Assembly (NCBI GenBank): GCA_934700345.1
Contig: CAKUXP010000001.1
Span: 186,001-250,000 of the forward strand
DNA from: an uncultured Fibrobacter sp.
GTDB lineage: Bacteria > Fibrobacterota > Fibrobacteria > Fibrobacterales > Fibrobacteraceae
Direction of reading: 5' to 3'
Length of the DNA: 64,000 nucleotides
Below are positions 49,067 to 59,500 of this stretch, piece by piece; within the stretch, counting starts at the first letter, position 1, and every line of letters begins with the position of its first letter. The notes under the pieces are model-generated. The model was given only the letters and a program-made list of their open reading frames with translations. It searched no databases and had not been told where the DNA came from. A program made the position numbers and the translations under genes.

Positions 49067-50680
49067 TTACAGATCCTTGATGACCATGATCCCGCTGCGC
49101 TCGATTTTCGGGAAAGGCTTCATCCCTTCGCCCCCCCTTCCCTTGTCGAGGACTTCGAGAAGATCGCCATCCGCCGAATAGAGGTGCAGTTCCCACGGCC
49201 CTGCCGGGGCGTTGAAATAGCCGGAATTCTTCTGTACATTGCGTTGAAAGCTCCTGTTCAACCGGTCAAGAACGCTCCTCGCCTGTACCAGGGAGACGTC
49301 GGAAAGCGTCCAACCGATCGGGCTTCCGCCCATATCGAACACAAGGACAGCATTTTCGTCGGTAGGCTCCTTCATGGTAAATTTCCAGCTGAAATCCTGC
49401 CAGCTTGTCGAAAGATCCAGATAGCGACCGTTGGCGTAGGGAACGTAATCCTTTGTCGCCCGCTTGATATCGACATTGAGCGTCCTAGGCCTGTCCGCCT
49501 TGGCCCGCATACTGAATATGTACGTGATGCCGTTTCGGAGCGGGAGGGCTTGTCGAAACTGCAGATTCCAGGTTTCCTTGCCGGGTTTCCGAATGTCAAA
49601 ATGGATTTTTCCTTTCTGGATTTCCGTTTTCGCATCGCCACCCCAGAAGTCGGAAACCCATCCGGAAAGACCTTCCGAAAAGTCGCTGTTCGAAACCAGG
49701 TTCCGTCCGCGGTCCGACGCGCCTGTGGAAAAGTCGCCGTTCTGGATAAAGGACGGGATGACGCTCGTGTTCTGGATGCCGAGCGGACTGTCTACGCAGA
49801 CTTCACGCCCCCAGTTCACCAGCGTATTGAAAGAACCGTGGGTCGTCATGTCCATTTCCTGGCTATCGAAATTTCCCGGTCCCCAACTCCAGGCAAGCCA
49901 TCCGATATCGAGACGTTCCGCTTCCGCCATGATGAACTTGTACGGAATCTCCCGGGCTCCGCCGACAGCGACCGGGGCGAATTCGCCGATGATTAGCGGG
50001 ATGTTCTTCGTAACGGATTCCTCAAGGACGCCGGTTATTCTCTCTTGGACCGTCGCATAGCCTGTCTTTTTCGGATCGTGCTTTTCCGACGGCCACCACA
50101 GATGCAGGTCGAACAGCAGATTGTGCTCGGGATCCTCGGCGAGAAGACGCGGTCCCTGTTCCAGGATATTGTCGGGATTCTGCCCCCAGTTATCCGCATC
50201 GATAACAAGCGGAACCCGGATGCCCGCTGCGCGCATTCGCGTGATCGCTGCGACATAGGCGTTGTAGAAATCTTCGCCGGATTCCTCTTCGCCTCCGACC
50301 TCGTTGCCGATGTTTACCAGGATATATTCCTGGTGGTCGCGTATCATCTGCAAGGTTTCTTCCCTAGTCCAAAAGTTTACAAGTTCCGGCAGGCGCTCCC
50401 AACGTCCCGTCGCGTCGTGCAGCTCGACAATCGGGATCATATCGTTTTCGATGCTGTCATCGACTAGCCGATACAGGTCGGAAACTCTCCCGTGCATGTT
50501 CCAAACAATCCGCACGCAATTCGCGCCGGTCTTCGCAATCTCGGGTATGGACTTTCCTTCGCGATCCGTCCAGATGAACATGTGGTTCACGCCCCGAAGA
50601 ACCACCTTCTCGTTGTCCTTGGTATAGAGAAAGCGTCCTTGGACAAAAAAGCCGGGCTTTGATCCGTTAACAGGTTCCAT
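49067..50680 (-). CDS. GH5 family glycoside hydrolase with C-terminal CBM-like domain
   Basis: A 537-residue protein. The catalytic (beta/alpha)8 domain, about 1-300, has VLRGVNHMFIWTDREGKSIP, IAKTGANCVRIVWNMH and VELHDATGR. The acid/base Glu is in VNIGNEVGG near residue 126 and the nucleophile Glu in PLIIGEFAPVAVGG near 232, as in GH5 cellulases and mannanases. A CBM4/9-like jelly roll lies at about 325-460 (IQNGDFSTG, NLVSNSDFSEGLSGWVSDFW). The C-terminus ends PFPKIERSGIMVIKDL. Substrate is probably mannan or beta-glucan. No signal peptide is visible from either start (ATG 50680 with AAAGGT 7 nt upstream; ATG 50710 otherwise), unusual for this class. Confidence 0.86.
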   Translation of the reverse strand: MEPVNGSKPGFFVQGRFLYTKDNEKVVLRGVNHMFIWTDREGKSIPEIAKTGANCVRIVWNMHGRVSDLYRLVDDSIENDMIPIVELHDATGRWERLPELVNFWTREETLQMIRDHQEYILVNIGNEVGGEEESGEDFYNAYVAAITRMRAAGIRVPLVIDADNWGQNPDNILEQGPRLLAEDPEHNLLFDLHLWWPSEKHDPKKTGYATVQERITGVLEESVTKNIPLIIGEFAPVAVGGAREIPYKFIMAEAERLDIGWLAWSWGPGNFDSQEMDMTTHGSFNTLVNWGREVCVDSPLGIQNTSVIPSFIQNGDFSTGASDRGRNLVSNSDFSEGLSGWVSDFWGGDAKTEIQKGKIHFDIRKPGKETWNLQFRQALPLRNGITYIFSMRAKADRPRTLNVDIKRATKDYVPYANGRYLDLSTSWQDFSWKFTMKEPTDENAVLVFDMGGSPIGWTLSDVSLVQARSVLDRLNRSFQRNVQKNSGYFNAPAGPWELHLYSADGDLLEVLDKGRGGEGMKPFPKIERSGIMVIKDL

Positions 50681-50732
50681 TTCAGTACCTTTCGATAAAT
50701 AGGTTTTCATTCCCTTTCAAAATAAGAAAAAC

Positions 50733-50768
50733 AAAAGGCACGGTAAACAACTTACCGCGCCTTTTCTC
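50733..50768. terminator. Terminator between the lipoprotein and GH5 genes
   Basis: GGCACGGTAA pairs with TTACCGCGCC (one mismatch) around a 5-nt loop, with T/A runs on both sides. It ends the minus-strand lipoprotein transcript. Confidence 0.75.
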
Positions 50769-50784
50769 GGAAAAAATGAAATTA

Positions 50785-51228
50785 TCAGTTTCGCGCCTGC
50801 GTATTGAACGCGTATTTCGTCCGGTAATAGCTCAGCATTTCGTCTGCACTGCGGAAAGCTCCCTGCCGGATAGCGCGGCGAATTTCGGGATCGGTTCGCA
50901 CCATCTTGCGGAGACGGGTATCGACATCGCGGAAAAAGAGGTCGTTCGATGCCAAGTCTATCTGGTGCTGGCTGTAGTTCAGGTGATAGCGGCGCTCTAG
51001 CATCTGGAAAAGTTCAGTCTGGCACTGGTTTTCCGGCGGATTCTTCTTGAGAATCGGGCTGTAGCACTGGGAAATGTAGGATCTTTTCAGATCGACGATC
51101 ATGTGGTCGATTTTCGGGATGTTGCGGGAGCTATCTTCGTGGGACGCGATTTCCGCCTTGGGCAGGGTTGAAGAGCAGGCCGATGCCAGCAAAACGACAG
51201 AGGCAATGGCCAAGAAACGAGCGAACAT
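50785..51228 (-). CDS. Hypothetical lipoprotein
   Basis: This 147-residue protein has a lipoprotein signal (MFARFLAIASVVLLASACSS, lipobox SAC). The remainder is charged and helical (IDHMIVDLKRSYISQCYSPI, LNYSQHQIDLASNDLFFRDV, KMVRTDPEIRRAIRQGAFRS). ATG 51228 follows GGAGATTTTT; an upstream in-frame start at 51252 lies before the ribosome site. No family recognised. Monocistronic between two terminators or gaps. Confidence 0.8.
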   Translation of the reverse strand: MFARFLAIASVVLLASACSSTLPKAEIASHEDSSRNIPKIDHMIVDLKRSYISQCYSPILKKNPPENQCQTELFQMLERRYHLNYSQHQIDLASNDLFFRDVDTRLRKMVRTDPEIRRAIRQGAFRSADEMLSYYRTKYAFNTQARN

Positions 51229-51313
51229 AAAAATCTCCTTTAAAAACATCAACCCAATCCGCCACCAAAACTATCAATTTTCAAGAGGAAAACGAGACTG
51301 AATTTGTAACATT

Positions 51314-52687
51314 TCATTTACTGAAATAATACCAGGTGACCGGACTCACAATCCGGTAGCGGACATTTCCCAGACGCTTGCTTCCGTTCCTGTCGATAAG
51401 TCCGGTTACGATGTGAACGTGCGGCCCCGTCGTGTGTCCCGTGGTTCCGACCGTCGCGACGGGATCGCCTTGCATCACGTTCTGCCCGTCCAGGTAAAGC
51501 AGCTGGTCGCAGTGCATAAAGAGGATAACGCGTTTTTCCCCGACGATTCCGATGATCGTTCCGCCGCGGTCGTCCCGAAATGTCCAGGCCTTTCCGCTAA
51601 ACGGAGAAAGAATCCGTGCGCCCGAACGGCTTGCTACATCCCACGCGGGATGCTTCCGATTCTGCGCCGTAGGCCTTTCGCTGTAAAGTTCCGTCACGTA
51701 AGCGACCGAATCGCCGATAATCCGCGTAAAGAATTTCCAGACAGGCGCGATCGAATCATAAGCGGGATTTTTTAAGGTCTCCGGAATCGAAAAGCGGAGA
51801 GTCGTTCCCTGCGGCGGAACATGGCGGCTTCCCTTCTGCCAGGAATTTTCGGGAAATCCGTTTTTTTCGAGCGTTTCCCCGACATAGTTTCCCAGCGTAC
51901 GTTCTGTGGTAACTAAAGCGGCAAAGCGTCCTACGGCATAACGGGCGATTCGCTCAACCGGTTCCGTCCCGTCGAACGTATAATCAAAGTAAGGCGCTTC
52001 CGAATAGAAAGCCATCTCGGACTTGAGGTTTCTCGAAAGGGATGGGCCGGAATCCACATTCGAGGGAACGAAAAAAGGAAGCGCAGCGACAAGTACGCCC
52101 AGGGGAATAAAAAATTTCCGGAAGAAACGGGGCCACCCGACAAGAGCGTTTTCACGGAGAATCTTGGACCGGAGAAGTTCCAGAAAAATTTGGGCGGCGT
52201 TTTCGCTTTCGAGGGAAAGCATCTTTGCGGATGTCCAGCCGGGAAGGCAATTCGACCCAATCGATTTCGAAAGTTTCGGAAACCTCTTTTTGTCGGGCTT
52301 CGGAGCCAGCCACCAGAAAAATCCGGGCTTGAAAGGCGCAAGCGATTCCAGTTCCGACAGAAGTTCATCTTCGATCGGCTGCCCGTTTTCGGAAAGGACC
52401 AGCGCCATCCGCATCGAGGCGAGAACAGAGGCGGAATCTTTGTCAAGTTCTCCGGAAAAAACAACAAAGACGTATCGAACGCCCGCTCCTAGCCGCTCCT
52501 TCCGTTCTTGCAGGAAATCCGTGGCGGAAGAACGGTTCCGGGAGAATTCCGAAAAAAGAAAAGGCGCACCCCCGCAAAGGGAACGCGCGAAACTTCCTAG
52601 AGTCCTTTCGACATCGCAAGGTTTCGAAGTGACAACCCCCACGAGCGAACCCTGGGAAATCAACGTTTCGAGAACCTCGCTTCGCAT
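51314..52687 (-). CDS. Membrane M23 peptidase with novel N-terminal domain
   Basis: A 457-residue protein. The first ~190 residues (LISQGSLVGVVTSKPCDVER, YVFVVFSGELDKDSASVLAS) form a cytoplasmic domain I cannot assign. One helix follows (about 195-212, KFFIPLGVLVAALPFFV), and a C-terminal LytM/M23 domain at about 335-450 has HPAWDVASRSGARILSPFSG (metal His and Asp), VILFMHCDQL and HTTGPHVHI (HxH). All zinc ligands appear present, so it could be active. The domain order suggests signalling across the membrane to peptidoglycan. It ends 85 nt before the lipoprotein gene and starts 18 nt after the next upstream gene's stop. Confidence 0.86.
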   Translation of the reverse strand: MRSEVLETLISQGSLVGVVTSKPCDVERTLGSFARSLCGGAPFLFSEFSRNRSSATDFLQERKERLGAGVRYVFVVFSGELDKDSASVLASMRMALVLSENGQPIEDELLSELESLAPFKPGFFWWLAPKPDKKRFPKLSKSIGSNCLPGWTSAKMLSLESENAAQIFLELLRSKILRENALVGWPRFFRKFFIPLGVLVAALPFFVPSNVDSGPSLSRNLKSEMAFYSEAPYFDYTFDGTEPVERIARYAVGRFAALVTTERTLGNYVGETLEKNGFPENSWQKGSRHVPPQGTTLRFSIPETLKNPAYDSIAPVWKFFTRIIGDSVAYVTELYSERPTAQNRKHPAWDVASRSGARILSPFSGKAWTFRDDRGGTIIGIVGEKRVILFMHCDQLLYLDGQNVMQGDPVATVGTTGHTTGPHVHIVTGLIDRNGSKRLGNVRYRIVSPVTWYYFSK

Positions 52688-52705
52688 CCCGGCAAAAAGC
52701 CCGAA

Positions 52706-53140
52706 CTAGACGGTCGCGGACTTTTTCGTAAATGCCTTGCAGGCGCCACGCGGATAGGTGTGCGTTTGGGGCGGCGCGGCGATGAACTTCTCGATCGCCG
52801 TATAGAGTTCTTCCGAAGACGCGTTCGGCGCAATGACCACTTCCTGTCCGCGAAGCGAACCGCGTCCCTTGAGCGGGTCAAACCGATGGCTACGGCTCAC
52901 CACGGCGAGCGGAACGGTTTCAAGAATCGGAAGAAGGCCGAAATAGCGGAAGAGACTAAAATTCTTCTGCCAGGTGAAACGTTCAACAAGAAGCCCGAAC
53001 GTATCCTCGGGAAAACCTTTTGCCTGCAAAAGGCTCTCGCCGGACATCGTCACCAGTTCGTGATTTGTCGGGAAGTTATTTACAAAGGAGGCGTTGTCCC
53101 CTTTCAAGTAGATTTCATCGCAGAGAAAGACAAATTTCAT
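52706..53140 (-). CDS. Hypothetical protein upstream of the M23 gene
   Basis: This 144-residue protein starts MKFVFLCDEIYLKGDNASFV and is not recognised. No signal peptide or membrane helix is visible. The body has mixed alpha/beta character (ETVPLAVVSRSHRFDPLKGR, QEVVIAPNASSEELYTAIEK) and ends in a basic tail. The ATG at 53140 is chosen because the following beta strand looks like a natural N-terminus; the frame extends to 53200. It lies 18 nt upstream of the M23 gene and probably shares its operon. Confidence 0.72.
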   Translation of the reverse strand: MKFVFLCDEIYLKGDNASFVNNFPTNHELVTMSGESLLQAKGFPEDTFGLLVERFTWQKNFSLFRYFGLLPILETVPLAVVSRSHRFDPLKGRGSLRGQEVVIAPNASSEELYTAIEKFIAAPPQTHTYPRGACKAFTKKSATV

Positions 53141-53575
53141 AGAGAATCCCGTTGTTGAACGATTTTTGAGCAAAATAGTTAAAAAAGTTCTTTTTGTCAT
53201 CTACGATCCCGGTTCTTCCGACTGTTCGTGGCATCGCGGCGAACAGAGCTTCCTGAACAGCGGATGAGACGAAAAAAGCCGGTTGTCGCCCGTTTTTCCT
53301 CCCCAATATTTTCTAACTTGTTTCGAATCAAGAACTTAATCCAAAAAATAGTCGAAATCCATCAAAAAAAACAGCCATTTTTCCAAGGGAATTCGGAATT
53401 TTTTTTTGAAATTCACAAAAAAAAATCGCCTCCGCATATTCCGAAATACTTTATATTTGGTGATGAAAGTCACTTTTTGGTTTTCAAAACGGTGATTTGG
53501 ATGGCTAGAGTGTTTTGGCAAGGCGAACCGCCTCTTGCGGTCGGTCTTGTTAAAAGGTCTTAGTGGAGATCGTAA
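53141..53575. other. Intergenic region upstream of the giant repeat gene
   Basis: The 435-bp stretch is A/T-rich with A and T runs of eight to nine. It holds a TATATT box (53452-53457), about 119 nt before the giant gene's start, and a small leader hairpin (ACCGC paired with GCGGT, 53527-53541). No gene was found. Confidence 0.5.
53452..53575 (+). promoter_or_regulatory. Promoter box and long leader of the giant repeat gene
   Basis: TATATT at 53452-53457 lies in CTTTATATTTGG. The leader is long (about 110 nt) and contains the 5-bp hairpin ACCGC-CTCTT-GCGGT. The ribosome site GTGGAG lies 7 nt before the ATG. Confidence 0.4.
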
Positions 53576-56500
53576 ATGAGTAGAAAAAAATCATGTTCAC
53601 CCCTGTTTCTAACGGCAGGACTGTTTTTTGTTTCGTTCGCGTTTGCCCAAGATGCCGCATCGGCCCAGGCAAAAGAAAACAATCCGCCTTCGCTAAATGG
53701 AATTCCAGGAGAATCCATTCAGGAAGGGGGAAAATTCGCCCCAATCAAGCTCGACGACTATGTCGATGACCCTGAAGACAAACCGGCAACGCTTCGCTGG
53801 AAAATCACAGGCAACAAGGATCTCGTCGTAACGGAGTCCAACCGGGTGGTGACTATCAAGACGCCCGACCAATACTGGAACGGTTCGGAAGATCTTACGT
53901 TTACCGTGACAGATCCGAAAGGCGCTTCGAGTTCGGAAACGGTCACCTTCACGGTGGAGTCGGTAAACAATCCGCCGGAAGTTTCCAAGATCCCAGACCA
54001 GACTGTCGATGAGGGGAAGAAGTTCGCCCCTATCAAGCTTGACGACTTCGTCAAGGATCCGGACCACCCCAAGGACCAGATTTCGTGGGAATATGAACTG
54101 ACCCCGATTGCGAAGGAACAGGCGGAAGGCGAACTTTCCGTCGATATTTCCAAGGATCGCATCGCAAACGTCGTCATCCCCGACACAAACTGGTATGGCG
54201 CCTACAAGATTACGTTCATCGCGACAGACGCTGAATACGCGTCCGACAAGACGTCCGCCAATTTCACGGTTCGCCCGGTGAACGATCCGCCCATCGTCCA
54301 GAAGGCCCCGGACCAGGTGATAAACGAAAAGGAACAGTTCGAAGCGATAAACCTTTCGGACCTGGTGAGCGATGTCGATGACGACATATCGACTATCAAA
54401 TGGTCGGTCGAAGGCGGCAAGGACCTGAAAGTCAAGATCGATAAGTACAATGTTGCGGAAATTATCATTCCGAACGAGAACTGGAACGGCCCGGCGGAAA
54501 CATTCACCTTTACGGCGACAGACCCGCACGGTGCGAAGGCGAGCTTCAAGACTTCGTTTACGGTCAAGTCCGTAAACGACCCGCCCGAATTCGTCGACCA
54601 GATTCCGGACCAGGACATCCAGGAGAAGTCGCAGTTCAAGCCGATTGAACTCGACAAATATGTAAAAGATATCGACCATAAGTTTGAACAGCTGAAATGG
54701 GAATTTTCGGGAAACAAGGATCTAAAGGTCCAGCTGAACGGCAAGGTTGCAAAGATCCTGATACCGAACGCCCTCTGGAACGGCTCAGAGACGATTACGT
54801 TCAAGGTGACGGACCCGGAAGGCGCGTCGGCGGAAACCCAGGCGAATTTCACCGTGGAATCCGTGAACGACCCGCCGAAATTCATCAAGCAGATTCCTGC
54901 GCAGACCATCGACGAGAAAAAGCAGTTTGCGAAAATCAAGCTCGACGAGTTTGTCAAGGACGAAGATCACAAGAACGCGGAACTTTCTTGGGAAGTCGAC
55001 GTGAAGAGCGTAGGCAAGGAACACCCGACAGGACCGCTCAGCGTAAATATCGACGACAAGCACGTTGCAACCGTGGAAATTCCGGATACATACTGGAACG
55101 GTTCTGCGGTCGCCACGTTCAAGGCGACGGATCCGGAAGGCGCGGAAGCCAGCCAGGAAGTCAAGTTCACGGTACGCTCGATCAACGACTTGCCGGTGTT
55201 CAAGAAAATTCCGGATATGGCGATTGACGAAAAGACGGAATTCGACCCGATCATTCTCGACGATTTCCTTTCCGATGCGGATCACGATCTGTCGCAGCTG
55301 AAAATTGCCGTTTCGGGAAACAAGGATCTGAAAATCAATGTCGATAAGAACCGCATGGTGACGATCAAGGCTCCGGACATCAACTGGAACGGTTCGGAAA
55401 CGGTCACGTTCACGGCGACCGACCCGGAAGGCGGCAAGGCCAGCACGACCGTCAAGCTTACGGTCAAGTCCATCAACGATCCTCCCGTCATGGCGGACAT
55501 TCCCGACCAGACAATTCGGGAAAAGGAGCAGTTCAAGCCGATAGAACTCGACAAGTTCGTAACGGATATCGACCATGCGAAAAATCTTCTCAAATGGACG
55601 ATTACCGGCAACAAGGACATCAAGATTTCCCTCGACCCGAACCGCAAGGCGACCTTTACGCTTCCGAGCAAATACTGGAACGGATCCGAAGCGGTTACTT
55701 TCAAGGTGACAGACCCGGAAGGCGCTTCCGACGAACGCACGGTGAACTTTACCGTGGAATCCGTAAATGATGCGCCCGAGTTTACAAAAAAGCTCGCCGA
55801 CCAGACGATCAAGGAAAAGGAGCTGTTCAAGCCGATTAACCTGGGAGAAATCATCAAGGATCCGGACCACAAGCTTACCGATCTTTCGCTCGACATCTCC
55901 GTCAAGGCCGCTCCGGGTTCTCCGAAAGGTACGCAGCCGGAACTCCAGGTGAATGTTGACGCCAAGATGGTTGCAACCGTCGCCATCCCGAACAAATATT
56001 GGAACGGTTCGAATGTCATTACATTCACGGTGACGGACCCGGAAGGTGCGAAAGCTACCGCATCGGCGACTTACACGGTTATCTCGGTAAACGATCCGCC
56101 GGTCCTCAAGGAAATCAAGTCCCAGACAATCGAGGAAAAGTCCCAATTCGCACCGATCAATCTTGCGGAACTTGCGAACGACCCGGACCATTCCTTTAAC
56201 AAGCTCAAATGGACAATTTCGGGCAACAAAGACCTGAAGGTGAACATCGACAAGGCGGGAACGGCCACTGTTGTCATCCCGAACCAGCTCTGGAACGGCA
56301 GCGAGAACATCACGTTCACGGTGACGGACCCGGAAGGCGCTTCCGCCAAACAGACCGCCGTCTTCACGGTCAAGTCCGTAAACGACCCGCCTGTGATGAA
56401 GGACATCCCGAGCCAGACCATCAAGGAAAAGCAGGAATTTAAACCTATCGAACTCGACAACTACGTGAGCGATCTCGACCATCCGAACGCCAAGCTCAAG

Positions 56501-59500
56501 TGGACGATCACAGGCAACAAGGAACTCAAGTACAAGCTCGATCCGAACCGCGTACTGACGGTGCTTATCCCGAATAAGTATTGGCACGGTTCCGAAACAT
56601 TCAACCTCGAAGTTACCGACCCGGAAGGCGCCAAGGATTCCCGCAAGGTAACGTTCACGGTGGAATCGATAAACGACGCTCCGGAATTTGTCAAGAAAAT
56701 CAACAACCAATCGGTCGATGAAAAGAAACCGTTTGCCCCTATCAAGCTCGGAGAAATCGTCAAGGATCCGGACCACAAGCTTTCCGATCTCACCTGGCAG
56801 TTCAATGTCAAGCCCGCTCCGGGCGCACCCAAGGGCTACAAGACAGGCCTTACGGTGAACGTCGATGCGAAAACGCTCGTTGCGACGGTGACAACCCCGA
56901 ATAAGTATTGGAACGGAGCCGACCTCATCGAATTCACGGTGACGGACCCGGAAGGCGCAAAGGCAACGCAGTCCGCCCTCTTCACGGTCCGCTCGATCAA
57001 CGATCCTCCGGTCCTGAAGAAAATCAATGACCAGATCATCATGGAAAAGGAAGAGTTCAAGGACATCAACCTGGCGGAACTCGTAAGCGATCCGGACGAT
57101 GCGTTCAAGACGCTCAAGTGGACAATTACGGGCAACAAGGATCTGAAAATCGCGATTTCCAAGGAAGGCATCGCGACAATCAAGACGCCGAACAAGCTGT
57201 GGAACGGTACGGAAAAGGTGACATTCGCCGTCTCCGACCCGGCTGGAGCCTCTGCTCGCCAGACGGTCCAGTTTACGGCGAAGTCCGTAAACGATCCTCC
57301 GGTCATGAAGGATATCCCGAGCCAGACCATCAAGGAAAAGCAGGAGTTTAAACCGATAGAGCTTGACAATTACGTGAGCGATCTCGACCATCCGAACAAC
57401 AAGCTCAAGTGGACGATTACGGGCAACAAGAACTTGAAGTTCGCCATGACCGCAGATCGCAAGGTGACGGTTACAACTCCGAACAAGTATTGGCACGGCA
57501 AGGAAACCGTTACGTTTACCGTCGTGGACCCGGAAGGCGCGAAGGATTCCCGCACGGTGAATTTCGAAGTGATTTCCGTAAACGATCCGCCGGTCTTTGT
57601 CCGCGAAATCAAGGACCAGACGATTGACGAAAAACAGCAGTTCGCCGTCATCAAGCTTGACGATCTGATTCAGGATCCCGACCACAAGAAGACCGATCTC
57701 CAGTGGAGCTTCAAGATTTCTGACGCATCCGCAAAGCCCGCTCTGGTAAAGGCGAAAGGCAAAAAAGGAAAGAAAGCAGCCTCCGAAGAAACCGCTTCGT
57801 CGAGCAAGAGCGGCCTTACAGTCGAAATCGACAATTCCCACAACGCGCGAATCGTCATCCCGGACAAATACTGGAATGGCGCTGCGAAAATTTCCTTTAC
57901 GGCGACGGACCCGGAAGGCGCTTCGGCAACTTCCACCGCCCTGTTCACGGTTCGCTCGATCAACGACCTGCCCGTGATTTCGGACAAGGCTCCGACCGGC
58001 GAAACCATTCGCGAAGGCGGAAAGTTCAAGACTATCGACCTCTCGACACTTGCGACCGACCCGGACCATCCGGCAAAGCTTCTCAAGTGGAGCTTCTCCG
58101 GCAACCGCCAGCTGCAAGTCGCCCTGAACAAAGACAACACCGTCCAGGTCAAGGTTCCCAACTCGCAGTGGCACGGCAAGGAAACCATCACCTTTACGGT
58201 GACGGACCCGGAAGGCGGCAAGGCTTCGCACAAGATGAACTTCGTCGTGACCGAAGTAAACGACCCGCCCGTCATTTCGAAGATTCCGAGCCAAAAAATC
58301 AAGGAAAAGGAAACATTCAAGGCGGTTTCGCTTGACGATTACGTCAAGGATCCGGACAACAAGCCTTCCGAAATGAAGTGGACCGTTTCCGGCAACAAGT
58401 ACCTGAAGGCGGAAATCACCTCGGCGCGAAAGCTCGTCATTTCAGCTCCGAACAAGTATTTCTGGTGCAAGCCCGATACGATGACTTTAACCGTCAAGGA
58501 TCCGAAGGGAGCCGCAGCAACGACAACCGTTGTCTACGAAATAACCTCGGTAAACGATTCTCCGGTCATGAAGGACATCCCGGGCCAGACCATCAAGGAA
58601 AAACAGACGTTCAAGGATATTCCGCTCGACAGCTACGTGCATGACGCCGACCACCGGAATAACCAGCTTACCTGGACGGCAGTCGTCAAGAAGACTTCCG
58701 ATCCGGCGCCGACAAAGGCTAAGGCGAAGAAGGGCAAGAAGTCCAAGCAGAAAGAAGCCCCGAAGGCCGAAGAGCCGAAGACGGAAAATGACTTGACCGT
58801 CACGATCGACGACAAGCATATCGCCCACCTGAACATTCCGAACAAGTATTGGAACGGAAAGCGGACGGTTGTCTTTACCGTAACAGACCCGGAAGGAGCG
58901 AAGGACTCTCGCAGCGTCAATTTCGAAGTTGTTTCCGTAAACGATCCGCCGGTGATGAAGACGATTCCAACGCAAAAGATCAAGGAAAAGGAGCATTTCG
59001 CCCCGATCGATCTCCTCGCCCTCGTAAGCGATCCGGATCATCCGAAATCAGCACTTTCGTTTGATGTTTCCCAGCCTCGCAGTCTCAAGGCTTCGATCAA
59101 CGCCAAGAAACAGCTCGTGGTGACAACCCCGAACAAGTATTGGAACGGTGCCGAAAAAATCACACTGACTGTCTCGGATCCGGAAGGCGGCAAGGCAACC
59201 CAGCAGGTTCTCTTCGAAGTCACCCCGGTAAACGATCCGCCGATAATCAAGGCGATTCCGAACCAGAAGATCAAGGAAAAGGAACGGTTCGAACCGATTG
59301 ACCTTTCCCGCTATGTCAGCGACCCGGATAACCGTCCAAACGAACTGAAGTGGAATGTCTCCGGCAACAAGAACCTGAAAGTCGAGATTCGCGGTTCCCG
59401 TATGAATGTGGCGACTCCGAACGAATACTGGAACGGCACAGAGACGTTGGTTCTCACCGTTTCCGATCCGGCCGGGGCTAGAGCCAGCGCAAAGGTGACG

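Noticed and set aside
54785..58294. 1169-codon open frame on the minus strand across the giant repeat gene, and a 672-codon one at 59048-61066
   Set aside because: These are antisense shadows of the repetitive coding frame. The open frame follows from codon bias repeated in each domain, and there is no ribosome site or family pattern.
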